DNA from: Modestobacter sp. VKM Ac-2986
GTDB lineage: Bacteria; Actinomycetota; Actinomycetes; Mycobacteriales; Geodermatophilaceae
NCBI RefSeq assembly: GCF_026967795.1
Contig: NZ_JAPVBH010000007.1
Location: 62,001 to 126,000, forward strand
Reading direction: 5' to 3'
Length of the DNA: 64,000 nucleotides
Each line of letters opens with the position of its first letter. Positions within the stretch are counted from its first letter, which is position 1. Below, one piece after another: positions 18,283-25,961 of this stretch. The position numbers and the translations under genes were made by a program. Under the pieces are notes generated by a model. That model did not search any database and had not been told where the DNA came from. It saw nothing but the letters and a program-made list of their open reading frames with translations.

Positions 18283-18950
18283 TGCGCGTCGCCATCGTCG
18301 GGGCCGGCGCGGTCGGCCGCTCCATCGCCACCGAACTGCTGGGCAACGGCCACGCCGTGATGCTCATCGAGCGCAACGGGTCCCGGGTCAAGCCCCGGTC
18401 GGTCCCGGGCGCGGAGTGGGTGCAGGCCGACGCCTGCGAGGTGACCTCCCTGGAGGAGGCCCAGCTGGCCACCTGCGACGTGGTCATCGCCGCCACCGGT
18501 GACGACAAGGCCAACCTGGTCGTCTCGCTGCTGGCCAAGACCGAGTTCGCGGTCAACCGCGTCGTCGCCCGGGTCAAGGACCCGCGCAACGAGTGGCTCT
18601 ACACCGAGGCCTGGGGCGTCGACGTCGCCGTCTCCACCCCGCGGGTGCTGGCCGCCCTGGTCGAGGAGGCGGTCACCGTCGGCGACGTCGTCCGGCTGAT
18701 GAGCTTCCGCAAGGGCGCGGCCAACCTGGTGGAGATCACCCTGGCCGAGGACACCCCGTGGATCGGCCGGCCCGTGCGCGAGGTGCCGCTGCCCCGGGAG
18801 ACCGTGCTGACGACCATCCTGCGCGGGGACCGGGTGATCAACCCCGACCCCGACGAGCCGCTGGAGGCCGGCGACGAGCTGCTGTTCGTCACCCACGGCG
18901 AGGTCGAGGAAGAGCTCCAGCGGATGCTCTGCCCCGACGGCAGCTGCTGA
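18282..18950 (+). CDS. TrkA-family potassium channel/transporter regulator 2
   Basis: A 222-residue second RCK protein, matching ceoC in position. It has MRVAIVGAGAVGRSIATELL, then VVIAATGDDKANLVVSLLAKTEF, and a C-terminal RCK_C domain with PWIGRPVREVPLP. The ATG shares one base with the preceding stop, so the two are made together and could form a heteromer. No TrkH or Trk-type channel subunit lies in the window; the divergent KimA-like permease is the obvious partner. Confidence 0.92.
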   Translation: MRVAIVGAGAVGRSIATELLGNGHAVMLIERNGSRVKPRSVPGAEWVQADACEVTSLEEAQLATCDVVIAATGDDKANLVVSLLAKTEFAVNRVVARVKDPRNEWLYTEAWGVDVAVSTPRVLAALVEEAVTVGDVVRLMSFRKGAANLVEITLAEDTPWIGRPVREVPLPRETVLTTILRGDRVINPDPDEPLEAGDELLFVTHGEVEEELQRMLCPDGSC

Positions 18951-19069
18951 GGCCCCGTCCCGAGGCTCGTCGCGAACCTGCGAGGGACGAGGAGGACGGG
19001 GTCCTCCGTCTCGCCCCCACCACGAGCGAGCTCGCGGCGGGACCCTGCGAGGGGGCCGTCTGAACGGGC
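18951..19069. repeat. Two stop-anchored repeat units between convergent genes, copy C
   Basis: The 119 bases between the second trkA and the DUF3159 gene hold two family units. The first has arms CCCCGTCC/GGACGGGG (18953-18960, 18994-19001) and reads as GGAGGACC on the minus strand. The second begins near 19008 with the CGCCCCCACCACGAG block and ends in GCGAGGGGGCC, oriented with the plus-strand genes. Together they can serve as a bidirectional terminator. Confidence 0.7.
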
Positions 19070-19861
19070 TCAGGCCGGGGGCTGCTCCGCGGCGCGGTGG
19101 CGGTGCAGACGGGCGACGACCCAGAGGGTGACCACCAGCTGGACGGCGGTCACGGGCAGGCCCAGCACGACGCTGGAGGTGCCGAGCAGGCCCACCTCGT
19201 CGGCCCGGTAGAGGACGTACTGCACCCCGCCGCGGAGCAGGAAGACCCCGCCCCACAGCACGGTCAGCCAGCCGTAGGCGCGCAGCATCCGCGGGTCCTC
19301 GCGCCAGGGCCGGTCCGGCTCGGGGTCGGCCGGGCGTGCCCCGCTGCGCGCCGCGGTGTCCGCGGTGTCGGGGGCGACCGGGTCCGCACCGCGGCGCAGC
19401 CGGTCGCGGAACGAGGGCAGCTTGTGGCCGGCCAGCGACCCGAGGTGGCTGGGAGCCAGGAACTCGGCGATGACGCCCACCAGCGGCCGGCGCACGAGCA
19501 GCGAGCCGAGGACCACCACGCCGATGGCCAGGTTGCGGATGATGCCGATGACGAAGAAGTCGCGGGCCTCACCGGTGCGCGCGGCGATGAACACGGCCAC
19601 GGCGACGGCGAACAGGCCGCTGATCGCCTGCTGGATGCTCTCCCGCCGGACCAGCCGCAGCACGAAGACCAGCACCGCGGCGACCACCGCGGCCCAGATG
19701 CCGACGGTCAGCCCACCGAGGCCGTTGGCGACGATGAAGGCCAGGGTCGGCAGCGAGGCGTCGACCATGCCGCGCCAGCCGCCCAGCTGGTCCAGCACCA
19801 TGTGCCGGTCGAAGGTGACGTTCTCGCCCGCGGGCTCGCGGCCCGGTGCCGAACTGCTCAC
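19070..19861 (-). CDS. DUF3159 family membrane protein
   Basis: A 263-residue actinobacterial membrane protein of unknown role. About five to six hydrophobic segments are visible: LPTLAFIVANGLGGLTVGIWAA, two around residues 60-130, and LTVLWGGVFLLRGGVQYVLY plus a C-terminal helix near 210-255. The linker at 150-190 is charged and Pro/Asp-rich. The GTG at 19861 is chosen. It is followed by the repeat pair and preceded by the OB-fold gene, the Rv2693c/Rv2694c arrangement. Confidence 0.85.
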   Translation of the reverse strand: MSSSAPGREPAGENVTFDRHMVLDQLGGWRGMVDASLPTLAFIVANGLGGLTVGIWAAVVAAVLVFVLRLVRRESIQQAISGLFAVAVAVFIAARTGEARDFFVIGIIRNLAIGVVVLGSLLVRRPLVGVIAEFLAPSHLGSLAGHKLPSFRDRLRRGADPVAPDTADTAARSGARPADPEPDRPWREDPRMLRAYGWLTVLWGGVFLLRGGVQYVLYRADEVGLLGTSSVVLGLPVTAVQLVVTLWVVARLHRHRAAEQPPA

Positions 19862-19909
19862 CGGCTAGCCCGGTCGGGTCGTGCCGTCACGCCCGGACCC
19901 CCGAGGGGG

Positions 19910-20311
19910 TCACCCGGCGCTCAGCTCGTACCAGGGGTTGTAGATGACCTGCCGGCCCTCGAAGGCGGCGAAGCGACCGCGGGCGGTGAGCCGGCGACCG
20001 GGCTCGATGCCCGGGATGCGGCGGCGGCCCAGCCAGACCAGCGTCACCGAGCCCGAGCCGTCGAACAGCTCGGCCTCCAGCGTGGGCACGGTCTCCCGCG
20101 GCGTGTAGACGACCGACTTGATCCGCCCGGTCACGGTCACGACCTCGCCCTTGCGGCACGCGCTGACCGCCGAGCAGCCCGCGATCGCCGCGTCGGAGCG
20201 GAGCTCCTGGGCGTCCACGACGCGGTCGTCGGCGGTGAGCTTCTGGAGCTTGCGGGACAGCCAGCTGCGCGCACCCGGCTGCGCTGCCGACGGAACCCTG
20301 GTCTCGGTCAC
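19910..20311 (-). CDS. OB-fold nucleic-acid-binding protein
   Basis: A 133-residue protein. An N-terminal helix (RSWLSRKLQKLTADDRVVDAQE) leads into an OB-fold (KGEVVTVTGRIKSVVYTPRE; VTLVWLGRRRIPGIEPGRRL; FEGRQVIYNPWYEL). OB-folds of this type bind single-stranded nucleic acid; the actual target is unknown. The GTG at 20311 overlaps the hydrolase stop by four bases, and TACGCT (20318-20323, minus strand) lies exactly six bases upstream, so it may also have its own leaderless promoter. A 7-bp GACCCCC/GGGGGTC hairpin (19896-19911) overlaps its stop. Confidence 0.85.
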   Translation of the reverse strand: MTETRVPSAAQPGARSWLSRKLQKLTADDRVVDAQELRSDAAIAGCSAVSACRKGEVVTVTGRIKSVVYTPRETVPTLEAELFDGSGSVTLVWLGRRRIPGIEPGRRLTARGRFAAFEGRQVIYNPWYELSAG

Positions 20312-21114
20312 GACTCCAGCGTAGTGCGGTCTGCAGCGGCTGTCCGACGTGCTGTCAGCCACTCCACGACCCGGCGCCAGGCCGGACCGTCCAGGTCGAT
20401 CGCGGCCATGTGGTCCCCGGGGACCACGGCCACCTCGACGACGTCGCCGGCGGCCGTGGCGGCCGCGGCGTAGCGCCGGCTCTGCTCCGGCGGGACCGTC
20501 GTGTCGTCCTCGCCGTGCACGCACAGTGCCGGGACGCCGGTGGGCAGCAGGCGCACCGGGTCGGCGGCGGCGTAGCGGTCGGGCACCTCGGCCGGCGTCC
20601 CGCCGAGGAGGTCGACCGTGGCGCCGTCGCCGAGGCCGGCGGCGACGGCCGCGTCCAGGTCCAGCACCCCGGCCTGGGACACCAGCGCGGTGACCGGCAC
20701 CCGCGGGGAGGCGCCGGGCGCACCGTCGGGCAGCCGGCTGCGGCCGGCCGCCCAGGCCGCCAGGTGGCCACCGGCGGAGTGCCCGACCACGGTCACGTCG
20801 GTGAGGTCCAGGCGGGCCGCCACCGGCAGGTCGGGCAGGGCGTCCAGCGCCGCCGCGACGTCGGCCAGGGTGGTCGGCCAGCCCCCGCCGGCGCCGACCC
20901 GGCGGTACTCCACGGCGACCGCCGCCCACCCGGCCGCGGCCAGGTCGGCGGCCAGCGGCCGCGCCAGCTCGATGCCGTACGGGGCGCGCCAGAACCCGCC
21001 GTGCACGACCACGACCACCGGTGCCGGGGCGTCGCCGCCGGGGAGGGTGACCTCCAGGAACTGGTCGGGCCCCGGCCCGTAGGCGTGGGCGGCCGGCGCG
21101 GGCACCCGGCTCAC
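20308..21114 (-). CDS. Alpha/beta hydrolase (esterase-like)
   Basis: A 268-residue hydrolase of the BD-FAE/Aes type. The oxyanion motif is VVHGGFW, the nucleophile elbow is GHSAGG (about residue 113), and the acid and base are in VHGEDDTTVP and PGDHM. The natural substrate is not evident; short-chain esters are usual for the group. The GTG start at 21114 overlaps the DUF3710 stop by four bases and its own stop overlaps the OB-fold start, so it is locked into the dut operon. It is not part of the mycobacterial order that I recall. Confidence 0.88.
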   Translation of the reverse strand: MSRVPAPAAHAYGPGPDQFLEVTLPGGDAPAPVVVVVHGGFWRAPYGIELARPLAADLAAAGWAAVAVEYRRVGAGGGWPTTLADVAAALDALPDLPVAARLDLTDVTVVGHSAGGHLAAWAAGRSRLPDGAPGASPRVPVTALVSQAGVLDLDAAVAAGLGDGATVDLLGGTPAEVPDRYAAADPVRLLPTGVPALCVHGEDDTTVPPEQSRRYAAAATAAGDVVEVAVVPGDHMAAIDLDGPAWRRVVEWLTARRTAAADRTTLES

Positions 21115-21836
21115 GCCGAGGCGTCCGGCGGGATCGGGGAGGCGGCCCGGCCCGTGGTGCGGCCGGCCGCCTGCTGGCGGGCCACCTGCTCGGCGGCCTG
21201 TGCCGGCAGGGTCAGCGGCAGCGGCTCGCGCACCGCCATCGGCCCGGTGCCCCGGACGACGACCACGCCACGGAACGCCTGCTCCAGCGGCAGCCCCGCC
21301 TCCGGGCCGGTCGCGGCCGGGCCGCTGATCATCCCGCGGAGGAACCAGCGCGGACCGTCCACACCGAGGAACCGGGCCGGCCGCCGGACCATCGTCGGCG
21401 CGGTCTCCCCCGGCTGGGGTGCCGTCGGCAGGACCACGGTGCCGGCCAGCTCGCGGCCGAAGGGGCCGTCGACCTCGGTCAGCTGGGCGCCCTGGGCGGC
21501 GGCGCCGCGGGCCAGCTCGACCCGCACCTCGTCCCAGAGCCCGGCGGCCCGGGGCGCGGCGAAGACCGACAGCTGCAGCAGGGAGTCGCCGTAGCGGAGG
21601 CTGGCGCCCACGACCTGCTGCTGGGCGTTGACGTCGACCCGCAGCTCCATGCCCGCCAGCGCCGGCAGCCGCAGCGCGCCGAGGTCGATGCGCAGCTGGC
21701 CGTCGTCCGGGGCGTCGGCTGCGTCCCAGGGTCCGCTGGTGCCGACCTCCTCGCGCTCGCGCACCTGCGGCTCGGGGGGCACCCCCCGCTCGCGGAGGCT
21801 GCGGTCGATCCGGTTGCGCCGGCGTCCGATGGGCAT
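21111..21836 (-). CDS. DUF3710 family protein
   Basis: A 241-residue actinobacterial protein of unknown function, recognised by LRIDLGALRLPALAGMELRV, then GPRWFLRGMISGPAA and FRGVVVVRGTGPMAVREPLP. The N-terminus is basic (MPIGRRRNRIDRS) and the C-terminus Ala/Gln-rich. No membrane segment is present. The ATG at 21836 has AAGGACGGG upstream. It directly follows dut (2-base gap), as in mycobacteria. Confidence 0.88.
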   Translation of the reverse strand: MPIGRRRNRIDRSLRERGVPPEPQVREREEVGTSGPWDAADAPDDGQLRIDLGALRLPALAGMELRVDVNAQQQVVGASLRYGDSLLQLSVFAAPRAAGLWDEVRVELARGAAAQGAQLTEVDGPFGRELAGTVVLPTAPQPGETAPTMVRRPARFLGVDGPRWFLRGMISGPAATGPEAGLPLEQAFRGVVVVRGTGPMAVREPLPLTLPAQAAEQVARQQAAGRTTGRAASPIPPDASA

Positions 21837-21838
21837 CG

Positions 21839-22363
21839 TCAGGCCCGTCCTTCCAGGGATGAGGTGGTTGCGGGGACCGAGGGGTCCAGCGCGGCGGCGC
21901 CGCCGGTCGAGCCGTGGCCGCCGCTGCCGCGCTCGCTGGTGGGCAGCTCGGCCACCGGCACGAAGCGCGCGCGCACGACCGGCTGGACGACCAGCTGGGC
22001 GACCCGGTCGCCGCGGGACAGCCGGATCGGCGTCGACGGGTCCAGGTTGACCAGGTTGACCTTGATCTCGCCGCGGTAGCCCGCGTCGATGGTGCCCGGT
22101 GCGTTGACCAGGCTCAGGCCCAGCCGGTGGGCCAGCCCCGAGCGGGGGTGCACGAAGCCGGCGTACCCCTCCGGGATGGCCACGGCCACGCCGGTGCCGA
22201 CCAGCGCCCGCTGGTGCGGGGCCAGCTCGACGTCCTCGGCCAGGCACAGGTCGGCGCCGGCGTCCCCGGGCAGGGCGTACCCGGGGACGACGGCGTCCGG
22301 GTCGGTGAGCAGCACCGGGACGTCGACCGCGGCCGCCGGGTCCTCGGCGTGGGGTGCGGGCAC
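21839..22363 (-). CDS. dut: dUTP diphosphatase
   Basis: A 174-residue trimeric dUTPase that hydrolyses dUTP to dUMP and keeps uracil out of DNA. All five motifs are visible: [40 protein letters not shown], and the C-terminal [11 protein letters not shown]. The tail after motif V is about 20 residues longer than usual. The GTG at 22363 lies seven bases after TAGCCT on the minus strand and has no ribosome site, so a leaderless start is likely. Confidence 0.96.
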   Translation of the reverse strand: MPAPHAEDPAAAVDVPVLLTDPDAVVPGYALPGDAGADLCLAEDVELAPHQRALVGTGVAVAIPEGYAGFVHPRSGLAHRLGLSLVNAPGTIDAGYRGEIKVNLVNLDPSTPIRLSRGDRVAQLVVQPVVRARFVPVAELPTSERGSGGHGSTGGAAALDPSVPATTSSLEGRA

Positions 22364-22370
22364 GGCGGCG

Positions 22371-22376
22371 AGGCTA
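22371..22376 (-). promoter_or_regulatory. -10 element of dut
   Basis: TAGCCT on the minus strand ends seven bases before the dut GTG. This is the spacing expected if the transcript begins at the start codon. It opens the dut, DUF3710, hydrolase, OB-fold operon. Confidence 0.5.
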
Positions 22377-22431
22377 GCCCCGCCGCCACCATCACCCGCG
22401 GAGGGCCGGACGCCGTGCACCGGGGGCGTGC

Positions 22432-23382
22432 TCAGGGCTTCGCGGCGGGCGGCAGGCGCAGGTCGGCCCGCAGCCGGTCGGCCAGGGTGACGGTGGCCTT
22501 GCGGTTGCTGCGGGCGGCCAGGCTGGCGCCGACGAGCAGCGGGGCCATCGAGGTGGTGCTGCGGGCCATCCGCCGGGTGAGCCGGCGGCGCACCGCCGAG
22601 GCCCCGGCCGTGCCGAGCATGGACAGCAGCCCGCCGGGGCCGGTGGTGCCCACGGCCCGCTGCGTCGTCCAGCTGGCCAGGTAGGCGCCGGCGCGGGCCC
22701 GGGCGTCGCCGGGCGCCGGCCGGCCGGCCAGCTCGTGCAGCTCGCCGACGAGGACGACCTCCACGGCGGCCACCAGCACCGTCTGGGCGCCGAGCTCCAG
22801 CGGGACGGCGACCAGCGTGGGCGGGGCGAACCACTGCGCGGCGGCCAGGCCACCGGTCGCCGCACCCACCCCGGCGGTCAGCCGGGCCGCCCGCGCGACG
22901 AGGACGTCGGCGATCTCGCCGTCGGAGGCCCCGGGGTGGGCCGCCCGCAGCCGGGCCGCGTCGCGGATCGGCAGCCGGGGCGCGGCCGCGTCCAGCAGGT
23001 CCGACAGCAACCCACCGGGGCCGATGCCGGCACCCTTGGCCCCGCCCTTGGGATCAAAGCTCGGCCCGGGACGGCCAGCGCCGGACCGGGAGCTGCCGGT
23101 GTCGTCGGACCGCGCGGCCCCGGCGAGGGCGGAGATGACCTCGGTGAGCACGCTGCCCGCCGCACGGGCGCCGGCCGAGGGGCGCCGGGCACCGGCGGGG
23201 CCGGCCTTGTCGTCGCGGCCCAGCAGGCCCGCGACGGCGTCGGCCAGCGCGCGACCGGCGGCACCGAGCCCGTCGCCGGGTCCGGTGCCGCCGCCGATGA
23301 CCTCGCCCTCGACCGGCTCGCCCACGGGACGCGGCGGTGGGACGTCGCGCGGTGACCCTGTGCCCTGACCGTGCTGTGTCAT
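22432..23382 (-). CDS. Hypothetical protein with hydrophobic core, 316 residues
   Basis: Not recognised as a known family. The first 130 residues are Gly/Pro/Ala-rich and low-complexity. From about 135 a helical part follows ([20 protein letters not shown]), then a hydrophobic region ([20 protein letters not shown] and [19 protein letters not shown]) that may contact the membrane, and a basic C-terminal half. The ATG at 23382 has GGGAGAGG upstream. It occupies the slot between dut and the DUF4193 gene where many actinobacteria carry a DUF3093 membrane protein, which this is not. Confidence 0.75.
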   Translation of the reverse strand: MTQHGQGTGSPRDVPPPRPVGEPVEGEVIGGGTGPGDGLGAAGRALADAVAGLLGRDDKAGPAGARRPSAGARAAGSVLTEVISALAGAARSDDTGSSRSGAGRPGPSFDPKGGAKGAGIGPGGLLSDLLDAAAPRLPIRDAARLRAAHPGASDGEIADVLVARAARLTAGVGAATGGLAAAQWFAPPTLVAVPLELGAQTVLVAAVEVVLVGELHELAGRPAPGDARARAGAYLASWTTQRAVGTTGPGGLLSMLGTAGASAVRRRLTRRMARSTTSMAPLLVGASLAARSNRKATVTLADRLRADLRLPPAAKP

Positions 23383-23503
23383 CGGTGCCTCTCCCTCGCA
23401 GAACTCAGGTACTGCCCTCACCCGGCCGGCGACGAACGTGCCCGACCAGCCGTGCCACCCCGGCCCCCTCGCGAGGCCCACGTCGAGCCGGGGCCCGGCG
23501 AGG

Positions 23504-23609
23504 GTCAGGCGCCGTCGCAGGGCCCCGCCACGAGGAACGAGTGGTGGGGGGCGAGGGTCAGGCCCCCTCGCAGGGCCCCGCCACCAGGAACGAGTGGTGG
23601 GGGGCGAGG
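23504..23609 (-). repeat. Tandem pair of 53-bp stop-anchored repeat units, copy D
   Basis: Two direct units (23504-23556 and 23557-23609) differ at only three positions. Each contains the block read on the minus strand as CCCCCCACCACTCG and folds as a hairpin, with CCCCCTCGC pairing to GCGAGGGGG in the second. The DUF4193 stop is followed by AGGACC leading into the array. Upstream of 23504 a degenerate third unit seems to start around 23468. Confidence 0.8.
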
Positions 23610-23619
23610 GGGTCCTTCA

Positions 23620-23919
23620 TCAGGCGCAGTCGCGGCAGTAGAGCGCGTCGCCCTTGGTGGCGGCCAGGCGGCTGCGGTGCTGCACCAGGAAGCAGCGCGA
23701 GCAGGTGAACTCGTCCTCCTGCTTGGGCAGCACGCGGACGGTGAGCTCCTCGCCGGACAGGTCGGCCCCGGGGAGCTCCAGTGCCTCGTTGAAGTCGGTC
23801 TCGTCGACGTCGACCGAGGAGGACTGCGCCTCCGCCCGGCGGGCCTTGAGCTCCTCGAGGGAGTCCTCACCGAGCTCGTCGGCCTCGTTGCGCCGAGGTG
23901 CGTCGTAGTCCTGGGCCAT
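23620..23919 (-). CDS. DUF4193 zinc-ribbon-like protein
   Basis: A 99-residue acidic protein of the actinobacterial DUF4193 family. The N-terminal half is charged (DELGEDSLEELKARRAEAQ). The C-terminus has two Cys pairs (CSRC and YCRDC) that should bind zinc. Its function is unknown; the Rv2699c homologue is reported among essential or growth-important genes, as I recall. The ATG at 23919 has a GAGAGAGGG ribosome site. Confidence 0.88.
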   Translation of the reverse strand: MAQDYDAPRRNEADELGEDSLEELKARRAEAQSSSVDVDETDFNEALELPGADLSGEELTVRVLPKQEDEFTCSRCFLVQHRSRLAATKGDALYCRDCA

Positions 23920-24446
23920 GGTGTGCCCTCTCTCTCTCGTCGCGGGCGCTCGGCCCGCTCGTCTGCCACCGGCGCTCGGAGCCGCCGGTGGGTGGTGCCG
24001 GCCGCCGGAGCGGTCGGTGGTCGGTCGTCGGCCTGCGGCCCCCTTGTGGGCCGCCGACCGGGTGGCACGGTGGTGCACCGGAGGCATCCGGCCGACCGGG
24101 TGCGGACTCGCGTCCGCGTGGTCGGCCCAGCGCCCCGTGCTGCGCTCCGGCCAGCCGCCCAACGCCGTGGGGTCCCGGTTTGTGCCCGCCGTTCACGGCC
24201 GGGCACACCGGGGTCCCGCCGACGTCGTCCTGGGGGCGGAGCGCCAGAGGCTACCCCTCGCCCGGATCGGCCCGGGAAGGCGCCGGACCCGCCGTCGCGA
24301 CCCGTCCGCCGGGCGGCGGCGCCGGGCCGGTGACCTCCCTGGTCCGGGGCCCGGGGGACCCTGCGGCGCGGGTGCTGACCGGCCGCCACCGGCGCCGGGA
24401 CGCGCCGGGTCCCCGCGCGGTGCGGCGCAGCAACCGCGCCCGCCAC
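23920..24446. other. Long intergenic region between DUF4193 and LytR_C genes
   Basis: This gap holds no gene I can support, although several frames stay open by chance; none shows a recognisable protein or a convincing start. A hairpin with arms GCGGCCC (24035-24041) and GGGCCGC (24048-24054), flanked by CGGTCG/CGACCG, sits in its middle. The region must carry the DUF4193 promoter and lies before the LytR_C promoter. Confidence 0.5.
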
Positions 24447-24452
24447 TAGGGT
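24447..24452 (+). promoter_or_regulatory. -10 element for the LytR_C gene
   Basis: TAGGGT at 24447-24452 predicts transcription from about 24459. That leaves a 30-base leader containing GTGAGGA, a fitting ribosome site for the GTG at 24489. No -35 is obvious. Confidence 0.45.
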
Positions 24453-24488
24453 CACTCCCGTGTCAGAGCTCGCCGCTGTGAGGACCCC

Positions 24489-25043
24489 GTGACCGACCTC
24501 GCCAGCGAGCCCGGTGTGCGGCGTACCGCGCCCCGCCGCACCCGGCGTCCGATCCCGGGTCTGGTCTTCCTGCTGCTGCTGGCCCTGGCCGCCCTCGCCG
24601 TGTGGTTCAACGTGCTCAGCGACGAGGAGCGCCGGGACGAGGAGCGCGCGGCGGCCTGCAGCAGCGCCGCCGCCGTCCCGACCGAGGTGGACCCCGCGAC
24701 GTTCACGGTCAACGTGCTCAACGCCTCCGACATCGCCGGCGAGGCCGGGAAGGTCGCCGAGACGCTGCGCTCGCGCGGCTTCACCATCGGCCTGACGGAG
24801 AACGACCGCAGTGGCAACGAGGTGACCGGCGTCGGCGAGGTCCGCTTCGGCCCCGGCCGCGACGGGCTGGCCCGCTTCGTGGCCCTGCAGATGCCCGGTG
24901 CCGGCGAGCGGCAGGACGGCCGCGCCGAGGCGACCGTCGACGTGGTCATCGGGCCGGAGTTCGCCGGCCTGGCCACCCAGGACGCGGTGGCCGCGGCGCT
25001 GGTGCCGCCGACGACCGCCGCCGGGGCCTGCCCGGCCCCGTAG
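24489..25043 (+). CDS. Membrane-anchored LytR C-terminal domain protein (Rv2700/Cei-like)
   Basis: A 184-residue protein with a basic N-terminus (RRTAPRRTRRPIPG), one membrane helix (LVFLLLLALAALAVWFNVL) and an extracytoplasmic LytR_C domain (FTVNVLNASDIAGEAGKVAETL; VDVVIGPEFAGL). It lacks the catalytic LCP domain, so a structural or regulatory envelope role is likely; the positional homologue Rv2700 (Cei) affects cell envelope integrity. The GTG at 24489 follows GAGGA. It converges with the inositol monophosphatase gene. Confidence 0.85.
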   Translation: MTDLASEPGVRRTAPRRTRRPIPGLVFLLLLALAALAVWFNVLSDEERRDEERAAACSSAAAVPTEVDPATFTVNVLNASDIAGEAGKVAETLRSRGFTIGLTENDRSGNEVTGVGEVRFGPGRDGLARFVALQMPGAGERQDGRAEATVDVVIGPEFAGLATQDAVAAALVPPTTAAGACPAP

Positions 25044-25050
25044 GCCCCGG

Positions 25051-25071
25051 CCCGGGGGTGCTCCGCCCGGG
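25051..25071. terminator. Short hairpin between convergent genes
   Basis: CCCGGG at 25051-25056 and 25066-25071 can pair around a 9-base loop in the 28-base gap between the LytR_C and inositol monophosphatase genes. It is a weak candidate for a shared terminator. Confidence 0.35.
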
Positions 25072-25902
25072 TCAGCGGTCGGCGTGCAGGCGCTCCAGCA
25101 GCTCCACCAGCGAGCCGGCCACCGACGGTGCGGCGGCCACGGCCATCGGCTCGGCGAACGGCCGCCCGGCGGTGCCGGTGACCACCAGCCCGGCCTCGGT
25201 GGCGACCAGCGCACCGGCCGCGTGGTCCCAGGGCTTGAGGCCCTGCTCGTAGTAGGCGTCGACCCGGCCGGCCGCGGCCGCGCACAGGTCCAGCGAGGCG
25301 CACCCCCAGCGACGGATGTCCCGGACCTCGGGCAGCAGCTGGGCGACCACTGCGCCCTGCGCCCGACGCTCCTCGGCGCCGTAGCTGAAGCCGGTGGCCA
25401 CCAGCGACTGGCCCAGCGACGCCGGCGCGCTTCCGCGCAGCTGCATGCTGGCCGCGCCCGGGGCGGTCAGCCAGGCGCCCTCGCCGCGGACGGCGGTGTA
25501 GAGCTCGCCGGTCGCGACGTTGAGCACCACCCCGGCCTCGGTGCGCCCGTCGACCTCGGCGGCGATGGAGACGGCGAACGCCGGCAACCCGTAGAGGAAG
25601 TTGACGGTGCCGTCGATCGGGTCGACGACCCAGCGCACGCCGCTGGTGCCCTCGGTCGAGGCGCCCTCCTCCCCCAGCACGCCGTCGTCCGGTCGCGCCT
25701 CGAGCAGCCGGCGCACGATCAGCGTCTCGCTGGCGCGGTCGACGGCGGTGACGACGTCGACCGGTGAGGACTTGGTGTCGACCTGGTCGGCGGCGGTGCT
25801 GCGCCCGGCACCGACGAGCAGCGCGGCCTCCTCGGCCGTCGCCCGGGCCAGCTCGAGCAGCTCGGTGGACAGGCCGGGTGCAGGGGTGCCGGAGGTCATC
25901 AC
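25072..25902 (-). CDS. suhB: Inositol-1-monophosphatase family protein
   Basis: A 276-residue Mg-dependent, Li-sensitive type phosphatase. Metal-binding motifs are GEEGAS, WVVDPIDGTVNFLYG and, near the C-terminus, KPWDHAAGALVATEAG. In actinobacteria such enzymes dephosphorylate inositol 1-phosphate for phosphatidylinositol and mycothiol synthesis; some act on other sugar phosphates. The start is the GTG at 25902, directly before ATG at 25899: CAGGAT lies eight bases upstream on the minus strand and no ribosome site is seen, so a leaderless start is possible. It is divergent from ppgK. Confidence 0.93.
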   Translation of the reverse strand: MMTSGTPAPGLSTELLELARATAEEAALLVGAGRSTAADQVDTKSSPVDVVTAVDRASETLIVRRLLEARPDDGVLGEEGASTEGTSGVRWVVDPIDGTVNFLYGLPAFAVSIAAEVDGRTEAGVVLNVATGELYTAVRGEGAWLTAPGAASMQLRGSAPASLGQSLVATGFSYGAEERRAQGAVVAQLLPEVRDIRRWGCASLDLCAAAAGRVDAYYEQGLKPWDHAAGALVATEAGLVVTGTAGRPFAEPMAVAAAPSVAGSLVELLERLHADR

Positions 25903-25949
25903 GAGGAGGGATCCTGCCGGACCTGCACGACTTCGGTGCGGTGGGTCAC

Positions 25950-25955
25950 TAGCCT
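25950..25955 (+). promoter_or_regulatory. -10 element of ppgK
   Basis: TAGCCT ends exactly six bases before the ppgK GTG, predicting a leaderless mRNA. The 59-base divergent region also serves the inositol monophosphatase gene. Confidence 0.55.
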
Positions 25956-25961
25956 GTCCGC

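Noticed and set aside
23504..23609. Tandem 53-bp units as a CRISPR array
   Set aside because: The units are contiguous with no unique spacers, fold into hairpins and match elements after other genes.
23898..24481. Possible protein gene in the gap between DUF4193 and LytR_C
   Set aside because: Several overlapping frames are open on both strands, none with a ribosome site, a familiar motif or convincing codon bias.
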